Below, one piece after another: positions 55,632 to 63,860 of a stretch of DNA of 64,000 bases. The stretch spans positions 80,066 to 144,065 of the forward strand of contig JBBRQD010000004.1 of the NCBI GenBank assembly GCA_038227045.1, written 5' to 3'. Source of the DNA: JANXLS01 sp038227045. Its GTDB lineage: Bacteria > Planctomycetota > SZUA-567 > H5-PLA8. The notes below the pieces were generated by a model. The model ran no database searches, was not told the DNA's origin, and worked only from the letters and a program-made list of their open reading frames with translations. Numbering within the stretch: the stretch's first letter is position 1; the number at the start of each line of letters is the position of its first letter. The position numbers and the translations under genes are program-made.

Positions 55632-57899
55632 CTATTTCATCTTCGAAATCCACTCTTCGATCAGCTTGACGCCATCCCCGTCCACCACCGTGCTGGCCAG
55701 GCGCGGCATGCGTCCTTCGTTCAGCAATTTCATGCGGTGCGACATCAACGAGCGGCTTGGATCGCCGGGTGCGATCAGGCGCGGATCGGTCAAGCCCCAC
55801 TCGCCGTGCGCCGGTTTGACGTCGAACGTCTTCGTCAGGGTGATCGCCATCCACCATTGCAATTCGAAATCCGCATTACCGCCGCCCCACTTCATGTGGC
55901 AATGCGCGCAATTGGCCTGCAAATATGCGCGCGCGCGACCGTCGAGCGGCGCGTCGGCATCGTGCGGATCGGCCAGCTTGTTCCATTTCCTGATCAGGCC
56001 CGTCGCTTCGTCCTTTTTGTAATACGACGCCACCGGCCTCTTGAACATGCCGATGCGTTCCAGCGTGGCGATCTGATTGGCGGCGACGCCGTTGTAGTTT
56101 TGATCTTTGTTCATCTGCGCGGTGTTCAGCCCCAGTACGTAATTCACCGGCATCGTGTGGCAGAGCGTGCATTCGGAACGTCCCGGGAAATGCCAGACCT
56201 GCTCGCGCTTTCCGCCGGGCGCCGAAGCATCCTTGATCTCCAGTTTCTTGTCGAGTCCCGCTTTTCCTTCCAGCAATTTCGCATCGGTCTGATCGTCGTT
56301 CCAGATATACGTGTAGCCGCGCCAGTGATCCTGTTCGTAATGCAGCAGGCGCGTCTCCAGCCGCTTGACGCTCGCCGGAGCTCCTTTTTCCATCTCCATC
56401 GCAAACGTTTTGACCAGCACCGCGCCGTCGGAAAAACCCCACGTGCCGTCGGGGTTGTAGTCCATCTTCTGGTTGTTCGGCAGAGCGAGAAAGCGCTCTT
56501 TGACCGCGCCGTCCGACCACAGCGGCGAATTCACCGTATATGGAATGACGCCCGCCGCGATTTTGTTTTCGCGAGTGGATTCGAAGATGCCCGTCTGGCT
56601 GAGCAGCCGCGGAAACGCCGCGACAGTTAGCGCATCCAACGGCGCGACGGCTTCGAGCTTGTAAAGCTGGCCCTGGTAATCGACGATGAGCAGTTCGCCG
56701 TCATTCTGTTCGCAAAATCCGGTGATATGCACGGGCGTGTACGCGAGCTCGCGGTGTTCGAGGACTTTCTTTTTCTCGCGGTCGAACAGCACGCTCCACA
56801 ATTTTCCCGTGCAATAATCGCCATAAATATATTTTCCGATCAGTTCTTTGTGCAGTGTTCCGCGATAGACGAAACCGCCCGTCAGCGAACGGGCTTCGGA
56901 ATGATCGTGCTCGACGACGGGGTCGAGGATCGGACCCGGTCCTTTGGGCCGTTCCGGGCGAAAAGGGTGGGTGCCCTCGCGGATCGACCAGCCATAGTTT
57001 CCGCCTTTTTCGATACGATAAATCATGTCCCACAGATCCTGCCCCACATCGCCACCCCACAGGTCGCCGGTGGCGCGATCGAAGCTCATCTTCCAGACGT
57101 TGCGCAATCCAAACGCGTATACTTCGCCGCGCGCGCCAGGCATCTCGACAAATGGATTGTCTTTCGGAATCGAGTACATCCAGCCGGCCTTCGGGTGATC
57201 CACGTCAATGCGAATTACCGACGCGTTGATGTCCGAAATATCCTGCCCGCTGATGTGCCCGTCCCCGAGCGCCGCGCCGTCGCCGGCGGAGCAGTACAGC
57301 ATGCCGTCGGGGCCGAATTTCAAACACCCGCCGTGATGGTCCACGGAACTGACCCATTCGAACAAGATCGTCTCCGTGTCGGGATCGCATTTCGGCGGAT
57401 TCTGCGGATACTTCATGTCGACTTGAAAGCGCGAAATGCGGCAGCGGTGCGGCGCGGGAGTCTGATCCATGTAACTCGCGTACACGTAGCCGTTCTGTTG
57501 ATACTTCGGATGAAACGTGATGCTCCAGAGACGGCGATGCTGGTCCCAGGGCAAATAGCGGTCGTCCTTGCGGCGCAGGTCGAGAAACGGTTCGGCGCGA
57601 TCGCATTTCTCGTCGTCGTCGATGGAATAAATCATCCCGGATTCCTCGCATACAAAGAGCTTGTGGGTGCCAGGCTGCGGCTGCATGTCAAGCGAGCGGT
57701 CGAAATGCAGATGCGGAAACGCGCGCACGAGCGTGTAGGGATCGGGCGGTTCGGGCGTGCCTTTGACATGCGACGCCGTCCACGGCACGCGCGTCTCAAG
57801 GCCGGTCTCCTTTTTAGGAGCCTCCGCGGAGAGAAGTGGTGAATTGCAAAGAAGGGGCAGCACAAAGAGTGCTGAAAGAAATGGACGCGGCGACATCAT
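55632..57899 (-). CDS. Secreted PQQ-like sugar dehydrogenase / diheme cytochrome c fusion (SO2930-like)
   Basis: A 755-residue exported fusion. MMSPRPFLSALFVLPLLCNS is a signal peptide. The N-terminal half (about 45-435) is a glucose/sorbosone-dehydrogenase-type six-bladed propeller: FVCEESGMIYSIDDDEKCDR, WSITFHPKYQQNGYVYASYM, HHGGCLKFGPDGMLYCSAGD, EVYAFGLRNVWKMSFD. The C-terminal half is SO2930-like and carries two c-type heme motifs, CTLCH and CAHCH, with late methionines that could serve as axial ligands. Such fusions are common in planctomycetes and would pass electrons from oxidation of an extracellular sugar to a quinone or cytochrome chain. ATG 57899 is chosen by the signal peptide. 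The fabZ gene follows 19 bp later, an unexpected partnership. Confidence 0.8.
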   Translation of the reverse strand: MMSPRPFLSALFVLPLLCNSPLLSAEAPKKETGLETRVPWTASHVKGTPEPPDPYTLVRAFPHLHFDRSLDMQPQPGTHKLFVCEESGMIYSIDDDEKCDRAEPFLDLRRKDDRYLPWDQHRRLWSITFHPKYQQNGYVYASYMDQTPAPHRCRISRFQVDMKYPQNPPKCDPDTETILFEWVSSVDHHGGCLKFGPDGMLYCSAGDGAALGDGHISGQDISDINASVIRIDVDHPKAGWMYSIPKDNPFVEMPGARGEVYAFGLRNVWKMSFDRATGDLWGGDVGQDLWDMIYRIEKGGNYGWSIREGTHPFRPERPKGPGPILDPVVEHDHSEARSLTGGFVYRGTLHKELIGKYIYGDYCTGKLWSVLFDREKKKVLEHRELAYTPVHITGFCEQNDGELLIVDYQGQLYKLEAVAPLDALTVAAFPRLLSQTGIFESTRENKIAAGVIPYTVNSPLWSDGAVKERFLALPNNQKMDYNPDGTWGFSDGAVLVKTFAMEMEKGAPASVKRLETRLLHYEQDHWRGYTYIWNDDQTDAKLLEGKAGLDKKLEIKDASAPGGKREQVWHFPGRSECTLCHTMPVNYVLGLNTAQMNKDQNYNGVAANQIATLERIGMFKRPVASYYKKDEATGLIRKWNKLADPHDADAPLDGRARAYLQANCAHCHMKWGGGNADFELQWWMAITLTKTFDVKPAHGEWGLTDPRLIAPGDPSRSLMSHRMKLLNEGRMPRLASTVVDGDGVKLIEEWISKMK

Positions 57900-57963
57900 T
57901 TTTGAGATCTCGAATGCGATGAGGACGAAACGAAAGCCTACTCTACATTTTCCATAATTCAAT

Positions 57964-57993
57964 TCATCTGCGTTTATCCGCGTCCATCTGCGT
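57964..57993. repeat. ATCTGCG/TCCGCG repeat, copy 3
   Basis: TTCATCTGCGTTTATCCGCG followed by TCCATCTGCG, directly abutting the left end of palindromic element C. The same phrases flank element A at 28330-28394. Confidence 0.7.
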
Positions 57994-57994
57994 T

Positions 57995-58158
57995 AGAGCA
58001 ACCGGACAAAACCCGCGTGCCGAGATTTCGAGCGCGACAGGTTCGGTTGCGAGGCGCAGCGAAAAAGACGTATTGAGAAGATACGTCGTTTCGATGCAAC
58101 GAAGCAGCCGGGCCTGTCCCGCCGAAAAATCGATGCGTGGGTTTTGTTCGGTTGCTCT
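57995..58158. repeat. Long-palindrome element C (164 bp)
   Basis: Terminal arms AGAGCAACCGGACAAAACCC (57995-58014) and GGGTTTTGTTCGGTTGCTCT (58139-58158) match at 19 of 20 positions. It closes on the central hairpin GACGTAT-TGAGAAG-ATACGTC (58067-58087), the counterpart of element D with a compensatory A-T for G-C pair. It lies in the divergent gap between the cytochrome and glycosyltransferase genes. Confidence 0.85.
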
Positions 58159-58225
58159 TAAATTCTGAATGCCAAATTCACTTTACATTGCGAATCGCCC
58201 CTTCTGCCGCTACCTTTCCTTCTCC

Positions 58226-59368
58226 ATGAATATCGTTCTCCTGACTGCCATCGCCGGAAACGGCGGTTCTGCCGCAACGCTTTTTCACAATGCGCGCATC
58301 CTGCGCGAGCGCGGCGCGGCACCCACGCTCTTCGCGCCCGGCAACTATTGGAAAGCGCGCGGCGAAAAAGAAGGCGTCGCGGTCGACAACTCGCTCGAAT
58401 TGCGGCGCGGCTTTCGGCCGCTGAGTTTCGCGCGCGATTTTTTAAGACTGCGGCGTTTCCTCATTCGCAACAAGACCGACGCCGTGATCGTTCAAAAAAG
58501 CCCCGAACAATGGTTGGCCGCGTTCGTCCTGAAATCGCTCGGCCGCCGAGTCGCCCTTATTCGGTTGCGCGGCGTGGTTTTTCCGATCAAGCCGTCTGGC
58601 TTCAACCGCTGGCTGCACAATTGCATGGACGCGGTGATCTGCTCGGCAAGCATGATCGCCGAACAATTTCGCGCGCTGCCCGGATTCAAGATGGACCGCG
58701 TGCACGTGCTGCTCGAAGGAATCGATTCCAAAAATTTCGCGCCAGCCACGCCGGAGCAACGCCGCGCCGCGCGCGCCAAATGGAACCTCGATCCCGATGC
58801 CGTACTGGTCGGCACAGCGGGGCGGCCATCGCCTGTAAAAGGGCACGAGATTCTCGTGCGCGCGTTCGCGAAAGCATTTCCGAATTCCGCATCGACTGGG
58901 AAGAGCATTCGACTGGCCATCTTCGCGGACGAATCGCGCCGGGGGCCAGGTTCCTATAAAAGCCTCGACGAATTGTGCCGCGAACTGGGTATTCGCGAGC
59001 GCACTGATTTGATTCCGGGATACATCGACGACATGCGCAGCGTGTATCATGCGCTCGATGCGTATATTCTGCCGTCGCTCGGATCGGAAGGTTCGAGCCG
59101 CGCGGGATTGGAAGCCTGTGCGTCGGGGCTGCCGGTGCTCGCGTCGCGCGTGGGCGTGTTGCCGGATTTGATCGAGGATCAAAAATCGGGGTTGTTACTG
59201 CCGCCGGGCGATGTCGCCACGCTCGCCGAAAAGCTGACCGAACTTGCAGCGACATGGCCTGCCTATCGAAAGTTTGGAGAAGCCGCGCGCGAATGGATCG
59301 TCGAACAGTTTTCAGAGGAACAATACGGCGCGAAATTGTTTCAGATTATTGATGACGCCAAGAAATAG
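58226..59368 (+). CDS. GT4 family glycosyltransferase (copy 1)
   Basis: A 380-residue GT-B-fold glycosyltransferase that adds a sugar from an NDP donor, probably during surface-glycan assembly. Seen: the N-terminal Rossmann domain (NIVLLTAIAGNGGSAATLFH, LRRFLIRNKTDAVIVQKSPE), and in the C-terminal domain the donor-site pattern VGTAGRPSPVKGHEILVRAF, VIPGYIDD-like LIPGYIDDMRSVYHALDAYI, then LPSLGSEGSSRAGLEACASG, the EX7E motif region of GT4. ATG 58226 fits the family start; the frame is open 19 codons earlier, into the palindromic element. The next glycosyltransferase starts 13 bp downstream. The two share arrangement (GFRPLSF in both N-domains) and are probably paralogues acting in one pathway. 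Confidence 0.88.
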   Translation: MNIVLLTAIAGNGGSAATLFHNARILRERGAAPTLFAPGNYWKARGEKEGVAVDNSLELRRGFRPLSFARDFLRLRRFLIRNKTDAVIVQKSPEQWLAAFVLKSLGRRVALIRLRGVVFPIKPSGFNRWLHNCMDAVICSASMIAEQFRALPGFKMDRVHVLLEGIDSKNFAPATPEQRRAARAKWNLDPDAVLVGTAGRPSPVKGHEILVRAFAKAFPNSASTGKSIRLAIFADESRRGPGSYKSLDELCRELGIRERTDLIPGYIDDMRSVYHALDAYILPSLGSEGSSRAGLEACASGLPVLASRVGVLPDLIEDQKSGLLLPPGDVATLAEKLTELAATWPAYRKFGEAAREWIVEQFSEEQYGAKLFQIIDDAKK

Positions 59369-59381
59369 GATTACGGCGAGT

Positions 59382-60524
59382 ATGCGATTATTTTTCGTCA
59401 ACATGCACCGCCACTGGGGCGGTCAATCGACCGCGCTGCTTTTTCTGGCCGAAGAATTGGCAGGGCGGGGACACGACATCGTCGTCGCCGGCGTGAAAGA
59501 TTCAGAGCTGATGCTGCGCGCAGCGAAAGCCGGATTGAAGACGTTCGACGAACTGGAGCTCCAGCGCGGCTTTCGTCCTCTGTCGTTCTGGCGTGACCAG
59601 CGGCGGCTGAAGAAATTTTGGCGCGCATTCAAACCGCAGCTCATTCTCACGAATGGCTCGCAGGACACGTGGGCGTGCGGCCTGGCGCGCTGGACAAGTT
59701 TTCGCGGCGCGCGGCTGGTCCGCTGGCGGCACAATAGTTTTGAGGTCGCCAATCACGTATTCAACCGCTGGCTGTATCGTTCGCTGATCGACCACGTCGT
59801 CGTCAGTTCCGCGGCGATCACGCCGATTCTCACCGGCAGCGGACTCGTGGCGGCAAGCGGCGTGACCGTCTTTCCGCCGACATCGAAACTCGATCCGTTC
59901 ATCGCCGCCGCCGAATTGCCGCGCGGCGAAAAGTTGCGGAGCGAGTTGAACGTTGCGCCCGGCGGGACGCTGACGGTGAGCGTCGGGCGGCTCGCTGCCG
60001 AAAAAGGACACGATACGCTGATCCGCGCGTGGCGGCGCGTGGCCGACGAATTGCCGAACGCGAAGCTCGCCATCGCGGGACTGGGCGAACAGCCGCCATT
60101 GAAAAAAATCATCGACGAACTTGCGCTACAAAACCACGTTCATCTGCTCGGCTTTCGCAACGACGTGCCAATGCTGTACAACGAAGCGGACCTCGCGGTG
60201 CTTGCTCCAGTGGCCGGCGAATCCTTCGGCATCGCGCTGCTTGAAGCCTATACGGCGGGGCGCGCGTGCGTCGCGACGGACGTGGGCGGTGTGAGCGATC
60301 TGGTGCTCGACGGAAAGACTGGATTTCTCGCCAAGCCGCGCGACGAAGCCGGCATCGCGGCGGCGATCGTGCGCTGTTTGAAAGACGCGGACTTGCGGGA
60401 GCGCTTTGCGCGCGAAGGCCGAGCCCGCGTTCTGGAGAATTTTACGCCGCAGAAATTGGGGGACGTGGCGGAAACTCTTTTTCAAAAACTCTCGATGACC
60501 GGTACGAATGAGGAACTGAAATGA
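59382..60524 (+). CDS. GT4 family glycosyltransferase (copy 2)
   Basis: A 380-residue GT-B glycosyltransferase, likely a paralogue of its neighbour upstream (same length, both with GFRPLSF near residue 65). Seen: MRLFFVNMHRHWGGQSTALL at the N-terminus, SVGRLAAEKGHDTLIRAWRR, IAGLGEQPPLKKIIDELALQ, VHLLGFRNDVPMLYNEADLA and the EX7E donor motif PVAGESFGIALLEAYTAGRA, all normal for GT4. ATG 59382 is 13 bp after the previous stop and lacks a clear Shine-Dalgarno site, so translation may be coupled. Its stop overlaps the start of hicA by 4 bp, which places a toxin gene directly in the glycan operon. The glycan is unknown. Confidence 0.88.
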   Translation: MRLFFVNMHRHWGGQSTALLFLAEELAGRGHDIVVAGVKDSELMLRAAKAGLKTFDELELQRGFRPLSFWRDQRRLKKFWRAFKPQLILTNGSQDTWACGLARWTSFRGARLVRWRHNSFEVANHVFNRWLYRSLIDHVVVSSAAITPILTGSGLVAASGVTVFPPTSKLDPFIAAAELPRGEKLRSELNVAPGGTLTVSVGRLAAEKGHDTLIRAWRRVADELPNAKLAIAGLGEQPPLKKIIDELALQNHVHLLGFRNDVPMLYNEADLAVLAPVAGESFGIALLEAYTAGRACVATDVGGVSDLVLDGKTGFLAKPRDEAGIAAAIVRCLKDADLRERFAREGRARVLENFTPQKLGDVAETLFQKLSMTGTNEELK

Positions 60525-60778
60525 AAGCCAATAAGTTACTTCAAAAGCTAATTCAATCTCGAAACAACGTCTCGTTCGATGATTTTGTTCATTGCATTGA
60601 ATTGGTTGGATTTAAATTGAAACGGGTTTCCGGCAGCCATCACGTTTTTTCCAAAGAAGGCATCCCCGACTTGGTGAACGTCCAATGTATCAATGGGAAA
60701 GCAAAGCCATATCAGATCAGCCAATTCTTGCGTATTCTCAAGCTTTATGATATGAAGGTGGTTAAGGAAAACGAATAA
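60521..60778 (+). CDS. hicA: HicA-family mRNA interferase-like toxin
   Basis: An 85-residue protein with the HicA double-stranded-RNA-binding-like fold: VSFDDFVHCIELVGFKLKRV, then the signature GSHHVFSKEG, in which the histidine is the catalytic residue of HicA RNases, and a closing strand-helix (YQISQFLRILKLYDMKVV). HicA toxins cleave mRNA and are held inactive by HicB. The protein is slightly longer than the usual 55-70 residues owing to an N-terminal extension (MKANKLLQKLIQSRN). The start overlaps the upstream glycosyltransferase stop (ATGA) and the stop overlaps the hicB start by 1 bp, so translation of all three is coupled. Whether it is an active toxin was not tested here. Confidence 0.85.
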   Translation: MKANKLLQKLIQSRNNVSFDDFVHCIELVGFKLKRVSGSHHVFSKEGIPDLVNVQCINGKAKPYQISQFLRILKLYDMKVVKENE

Positions 60779-60996
60779 TGGACAAAGACTATCACATCAA
60801 TATTTTTTTCAGCGCAGAGGACGGCGGTTATATCGCCGATATTCCCGATCTGCAGATGTGTTCCGCGTTTGGCGAAACGCCCGAAGAAGCCTTGCGCGAA
60901 GTTCAAATTGCTAAAAAACTCTGGCTCGAAGTCGCACGCGAAGAAGGCAAGCCCATTCCCCGGCCCAAATACAAACCGCTATACGCGACTGCATAA
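60778..60996 (+). CDS. hicB: HicB-family antitoxin (N-terminal domain only)
   Basis: A 72-residue protein with the HicB RNase-H-like fold: YHINIFFSAEDGGYIADIPD, then LQMCSAFGETPEEALREVQI and a C-terminal AREEGKPIPRPKYKP, the usual HicB pattern. Most HicB antitoxins also carry a DNA-binding domain (HTH or RHH) that represses their own promoter; none is present here, so this one probably only neutralises HicA and does not regulate transcription by itself. It overlaps hicA by 1 bp (TAATG). The gene lies inside the glycosyltransferase run rather than in its own transcript, which is unusual for a toxin-antitoxin pair. Confidence 0.87.
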   Translation: MDKDYHINIFFSAEDGGYIADIPDLQMCSAFGETPEEALREVQIAKKLWLEVAREEGKPIPRPKYKPLYATA

Positions 60997-61024
60997 CCTC
61001 TTTTCTTGAATTCGTAAATCATTG

Positions 61025-61513
61025 ATGAACGACACTCAACAATCCAACGCGGATATCCTAGCTCAGCTAGCCTTGCTCGGAACTGACCAGAACCGTCTCG
61101 GCGATTTCCTGGGCGATCCGGCGCGCGGCACGAAGCTGATGCAGGCTCTCGTCGCGTTCGATCCGGGCACGACGGGCTTCAAGGCAGAGGATATTTACGC
61201 GGCGGCTCACGGCGTGGGGCGGCTGACCGAAGCGCTGCTCGATCATCTCATCGCAAAATACAGGGGCAACGAACGCGTCAAAAATCTGATCGCGAGCGGG
61301 AATTTGCTGCTGCAATTGCGCGCGGGCCCGGCGCTCGATCGCAAAGCGCTCAACCGCGCGATCGGCACGTTTTATCTCGACTGGCCTTACGCCGCGCATT
61401 GGCGGCGCGACCTGTACCGGATTCCGGAAGGCGGATTGACGGTCTTTGGACTGGTGTACGGCGGTTTGCAAAAGCTGCGCGACCTGCTCGACGAACAGAC
61501 GGGCCTGGCTTGA
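61025..61513 (+). CDS. Helical protein of unknown function
   Basis: A 162-residue soluble protein, mostly alpha-helical, acidic at the N-terminus, with conserved-looking blocks IYAAAHGVGRLTEALLDHLI, LLLQLRAGPALDRKALNRAI and FYLDWPYAAHWRRDLYRIPE. No signal peptide, membrane segment, cysteine pair or enzymatic motif was seen. ATG 61025 or TTG 61022 could start it; ATG is preferred and no clear Shine-Dalgarno site decides. It lies 28 bp after hicB and 52 bp before the protease-fusion gene, in the same direction, so it is probably part of the same transcript. Not recognised. Confidence 0.6.
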   Translation: MNDTQQSNADILAQLALLGTDQNRLGDFLGDPARGTKLMQALVAFDPGTTGFKAEDIYAAAHGVGRLTEALLDHLIAKYRGNERVKNLIASGNLLLQLRAGPALDRKALNRAIGTFYLDWPYAAHWRRDLYRIPEGGLTVFGLVYGGLQKLRDLLDEQTGLA

Positions 61514-61565
61514 ACCATCGAACGCTCCGTTCGCTTGGCAGCAATGCGCCGATTCGGCGCGTCTA

Positions 61566-63842
61566 ATGAATATGCGAATTCCAGCCCTGCTTATTCTTGG
61601 ATTGGCGATGTGGGTGGCCGGGTCTGCGGAGGCTCCGCCGCGGCTGTCGCGCGAATTGCTGGATTATTTGAAGCGGCCGGAAGCTCAAATGCGCTTGTTC
61701 GATGGAGCGCTTTTGATTTGCAAACAGGCGCATCCCGAACTCGATCTCGACGCCGAACGCAAGGCGTTCAAGAATCTCGCGGCCGATTTGAAATCGGAGC
61801 TCACGGGCAAAACATCCATTCGGCAGCAGGCCGACGCGCTTGCTCAATTCCTTTTTACTAAAGAACAATTCGGGTTGCCGGAGAAAGACGATTCGGCGGC
61901 GTTTTTGTTGACTGACGTGTTGCGTAACAAGCGCGGCAATTGCCTGGGGCTTTCCGTGCTATGCCTGTCTTTGGCGGAAGAATCCGGCACCGGCGGATTG
62001 AAACTCTTCGGCGTTCCGGTGCCGAGCCGGTCGTCGGATTCCGGGCACATGCTGGTGCGCTTCGACGATGGCGCGACGCGGCGAAATTTCGATCCGGCGG
62101 AAAAAGGCGTCGAACACGCCGACGCATATTATCAAAAAGAATTCAAGCTGAGCGCGGACGATCTGCGTTCCGGTTATGTGCTCGGCAACGCGAAGCGGCG
62201 CGACGTTCTGGCATTGTTACTGATCAATCTGGGCGGATCTTATATCGAAGACCTGCGCCCTTCAGAGGCCCTCCCGCTGCTGGAGGCGGCGCTGGCGCTG
62301 CGTTCGGAATCGGCGGCGGCGCATTCGAATTTGGGCGCGGCTCGCTTGAGTCTCGGCGACACGGCGGCGGCGGAAAAAGCCTACGCGGCAGCGCTGCGCG
62401 TCGATCCGAAGTATTTTCCGGCGCGGATTGGGCTGGTCGATCTGGCGATGCGCAAAGGCGATCCGAACGCCGCGAAGCGCGTGGACGAACTGATTGCGGC
62501 CGAGCCGGAAAACGTCCAGGCGCGAACGATGCTCGCGAGTTTGCAGTTGCAGCAGAAAGATCTCGCCGGGGCATTGAAGACGCTCAACGATTTGTCGGCT
62601 CTGCCCAGCGCGGACGTCTCGGTGTGGAACAATCTCGGAAAGTGTTACGCGCTCAACGGTGACATGTCGCTTTCCGAAGTGAGCTACCGGCGGGCGCTGG
62701 TCTTTGACGACCGCAGCGCCGACGCGCACTGCGGGCTCGGACGCGCGCTGCGGGCCGCCGGCAAAATGCCGGACGCGGCTGCCGAATTCGAGGCCGCGTT
62801 GAAAATCGATGCGGCTCACGCTGGAGCAAAAGCCGGTCTCGCGGATTTGGGACAGCCGCAGAAAGCAGCAGGCGCCGCAGCGATCGATGCAGCCAAAAAA
62901 CCCGATGCGGCGATCCCAATACCAGCCGACTTTCCGCGCGGCACGTCGATGATTCCGTTCAGAATCGTCGCGAACCGCATCTTCGTGACCGTGCGCCTCA
63001 ATGACAAAGTCGATGCCGAAGCCATCGTCGATACCGGCACGGAAGTCACGCTGCTGAATTCTGCGCGCGTGAAACTCGATGGCTTGAAGCCGGTCGCGGG
63101 CGAAAACTTGCTCGGGAGCATGGTCGGCCGCGTCGCGGTCGCGATGGTGTCGCTCGATACGATAAAACTCGGTGACACGATGTTGAGCAATCAGGCCGTC
63201 GGCCGCGTGGACCAGGGGCCGGGGTCGAAATTCGAACTGGTCGATTTCGTGCTGGGCATGGACATACTGAGCAAGATGCGCTTCACCCTCGATTTCGAAC
63301 AATCGCTGCTGATTCTTTGGCCGGCGGGAAGCAAGCAACTCGCGCCGGCACTAAACGTCGAACGCATTCAAACGCCGCTCACGCATCCGCCCGGCACGTC
63401 GGCGCTGCGTCCGTTTGCCTCCGCGACAATCAATCAAAAAAATCTCGCCACATTTCTGGTCGACACCGGCGCCGACGCGCCGATGTTCATCGCATTCAAG
63501 AAGCCATCGGAATTGGGCTTCACGGTCACCGAACCGCCCTCGGGGACGGCGCATATTTTCGACGGTTCCGGCAAGCAGCAGGAATTGCCCGTCTATCTGA
63601 CGCCGTTTTCCACGCTCGAAATCAGCGGAGCAGGCGGCAAAGCCATCTTCAAAAACGTGGACGGTCGCGTGATCGACGCGTCGGCAATTTACAGTCCGGT
63701 CGTGCGGCAGAGTCTCTCGTTCCTGAACGTCATCGGCACGCCCTTTCTCAAAACGCTGCTGGCGATTCACATCGATATTCCCGGAAAGACGATGGCCTTC
63801 GATCGCTTGAAAACATCAGTGACGCCGTTCGATGCGAAATGA
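61566..63842 (+). CDS. Exported transglutaminase-like / TPR / double aspartic protease fusion
   Basis: A 758-residue protein. MNMRIPALLILGLAMWVAGS is a signal peptide (or anchor). Residues about 75-205 look like a SirB1/transglutaminase-like domain (RNKRGNCLGLSVLCLSLAEE with its Cys, SGHMLVRFDDGATRRNFDP with its His). TPR repeats fill about 225-425 (LLEAALALRSESAAAHSNLG, ALRVDPKYFPARIGLVDLAM, WNNLGKCYALNGDMSLSEVS). The C-terminal third holds two retropepsin-like aspartic protease domains, each with the Asp-Thr-Gly motif: AIVDTGTEVTLL (Asp489) and FLVDTGADAPMF (Asp633). Together they could form one pepsin-like active site. ATG 61566 is preferred because the signal peptide begins there. It is last in the glycosyltransferase-hicAB run. 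Catalysis is inferred from motifs only. Confidence 0.75.
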   Translation: MNMRIPALLILGLAMWVAGSAEAPPRLSRELLDYLKRPEAQMRLFDGALLICKQAHPELDLDAERKAFKNLAADLKSELTGKTSIRQQADALAQFLFTKEQFGLPEKDDSAAFLLTDVLRNKRGNCLGLSVLCLSLAEESGTGGLKLFGVPVPSRSSDSGHMLVRFDDGATRRNFDPAEKGVEHADAYYQKEFKLSADDLRSGYVLGNAKRRDVLALLLINLGGSYIEDLRPSEALPLLEAALALRSESAAAHSNLGAARLSLGDTAAAEKAYAAALRVDPKYFPARIGLVDLAMRKGDPNAAKRVDELIAAEPENVQARTMLASLQLQQKDLAGALKTLNDLSALPSADVSVWNNLGKCYALNGDMSLSEVSYRRALVFDDRSADAHCGLGRALRAAGKMPDAAAEFEAALKIDAAHAGAKAGLADLGQPQKAAGAAAIDAAKKPDAAIPIPADFPRGTSMIPFRIVANRIFVTVRLNDKVDAEAIVDTGTEVTLLNSARVKLDGLKPVAGENLLGSMVGRVAVAMVSLDTIKLGDTMLSNQAVGRVDQGPGSKFELVDFVLGMDILSKMRFTLDFEQSLLILWPAGSKQLAPALNVERIQTPLTHPPGTSALRPFASATINQKNLATFLVDTGADAPMFIAFKKPSELGFTVTEPPSGTAHIFDGSGKQQELPVYLTPFSTLEISGAGGKAIFKNVDGRVIDASAIYSPVVRQSLSFLNVIGTPFLKTLLAIHIDIPGKTMAFDRLKTSVTPFDAK

Positions 63843-63860
63843 CTCACAGCGCTCGCGAAC

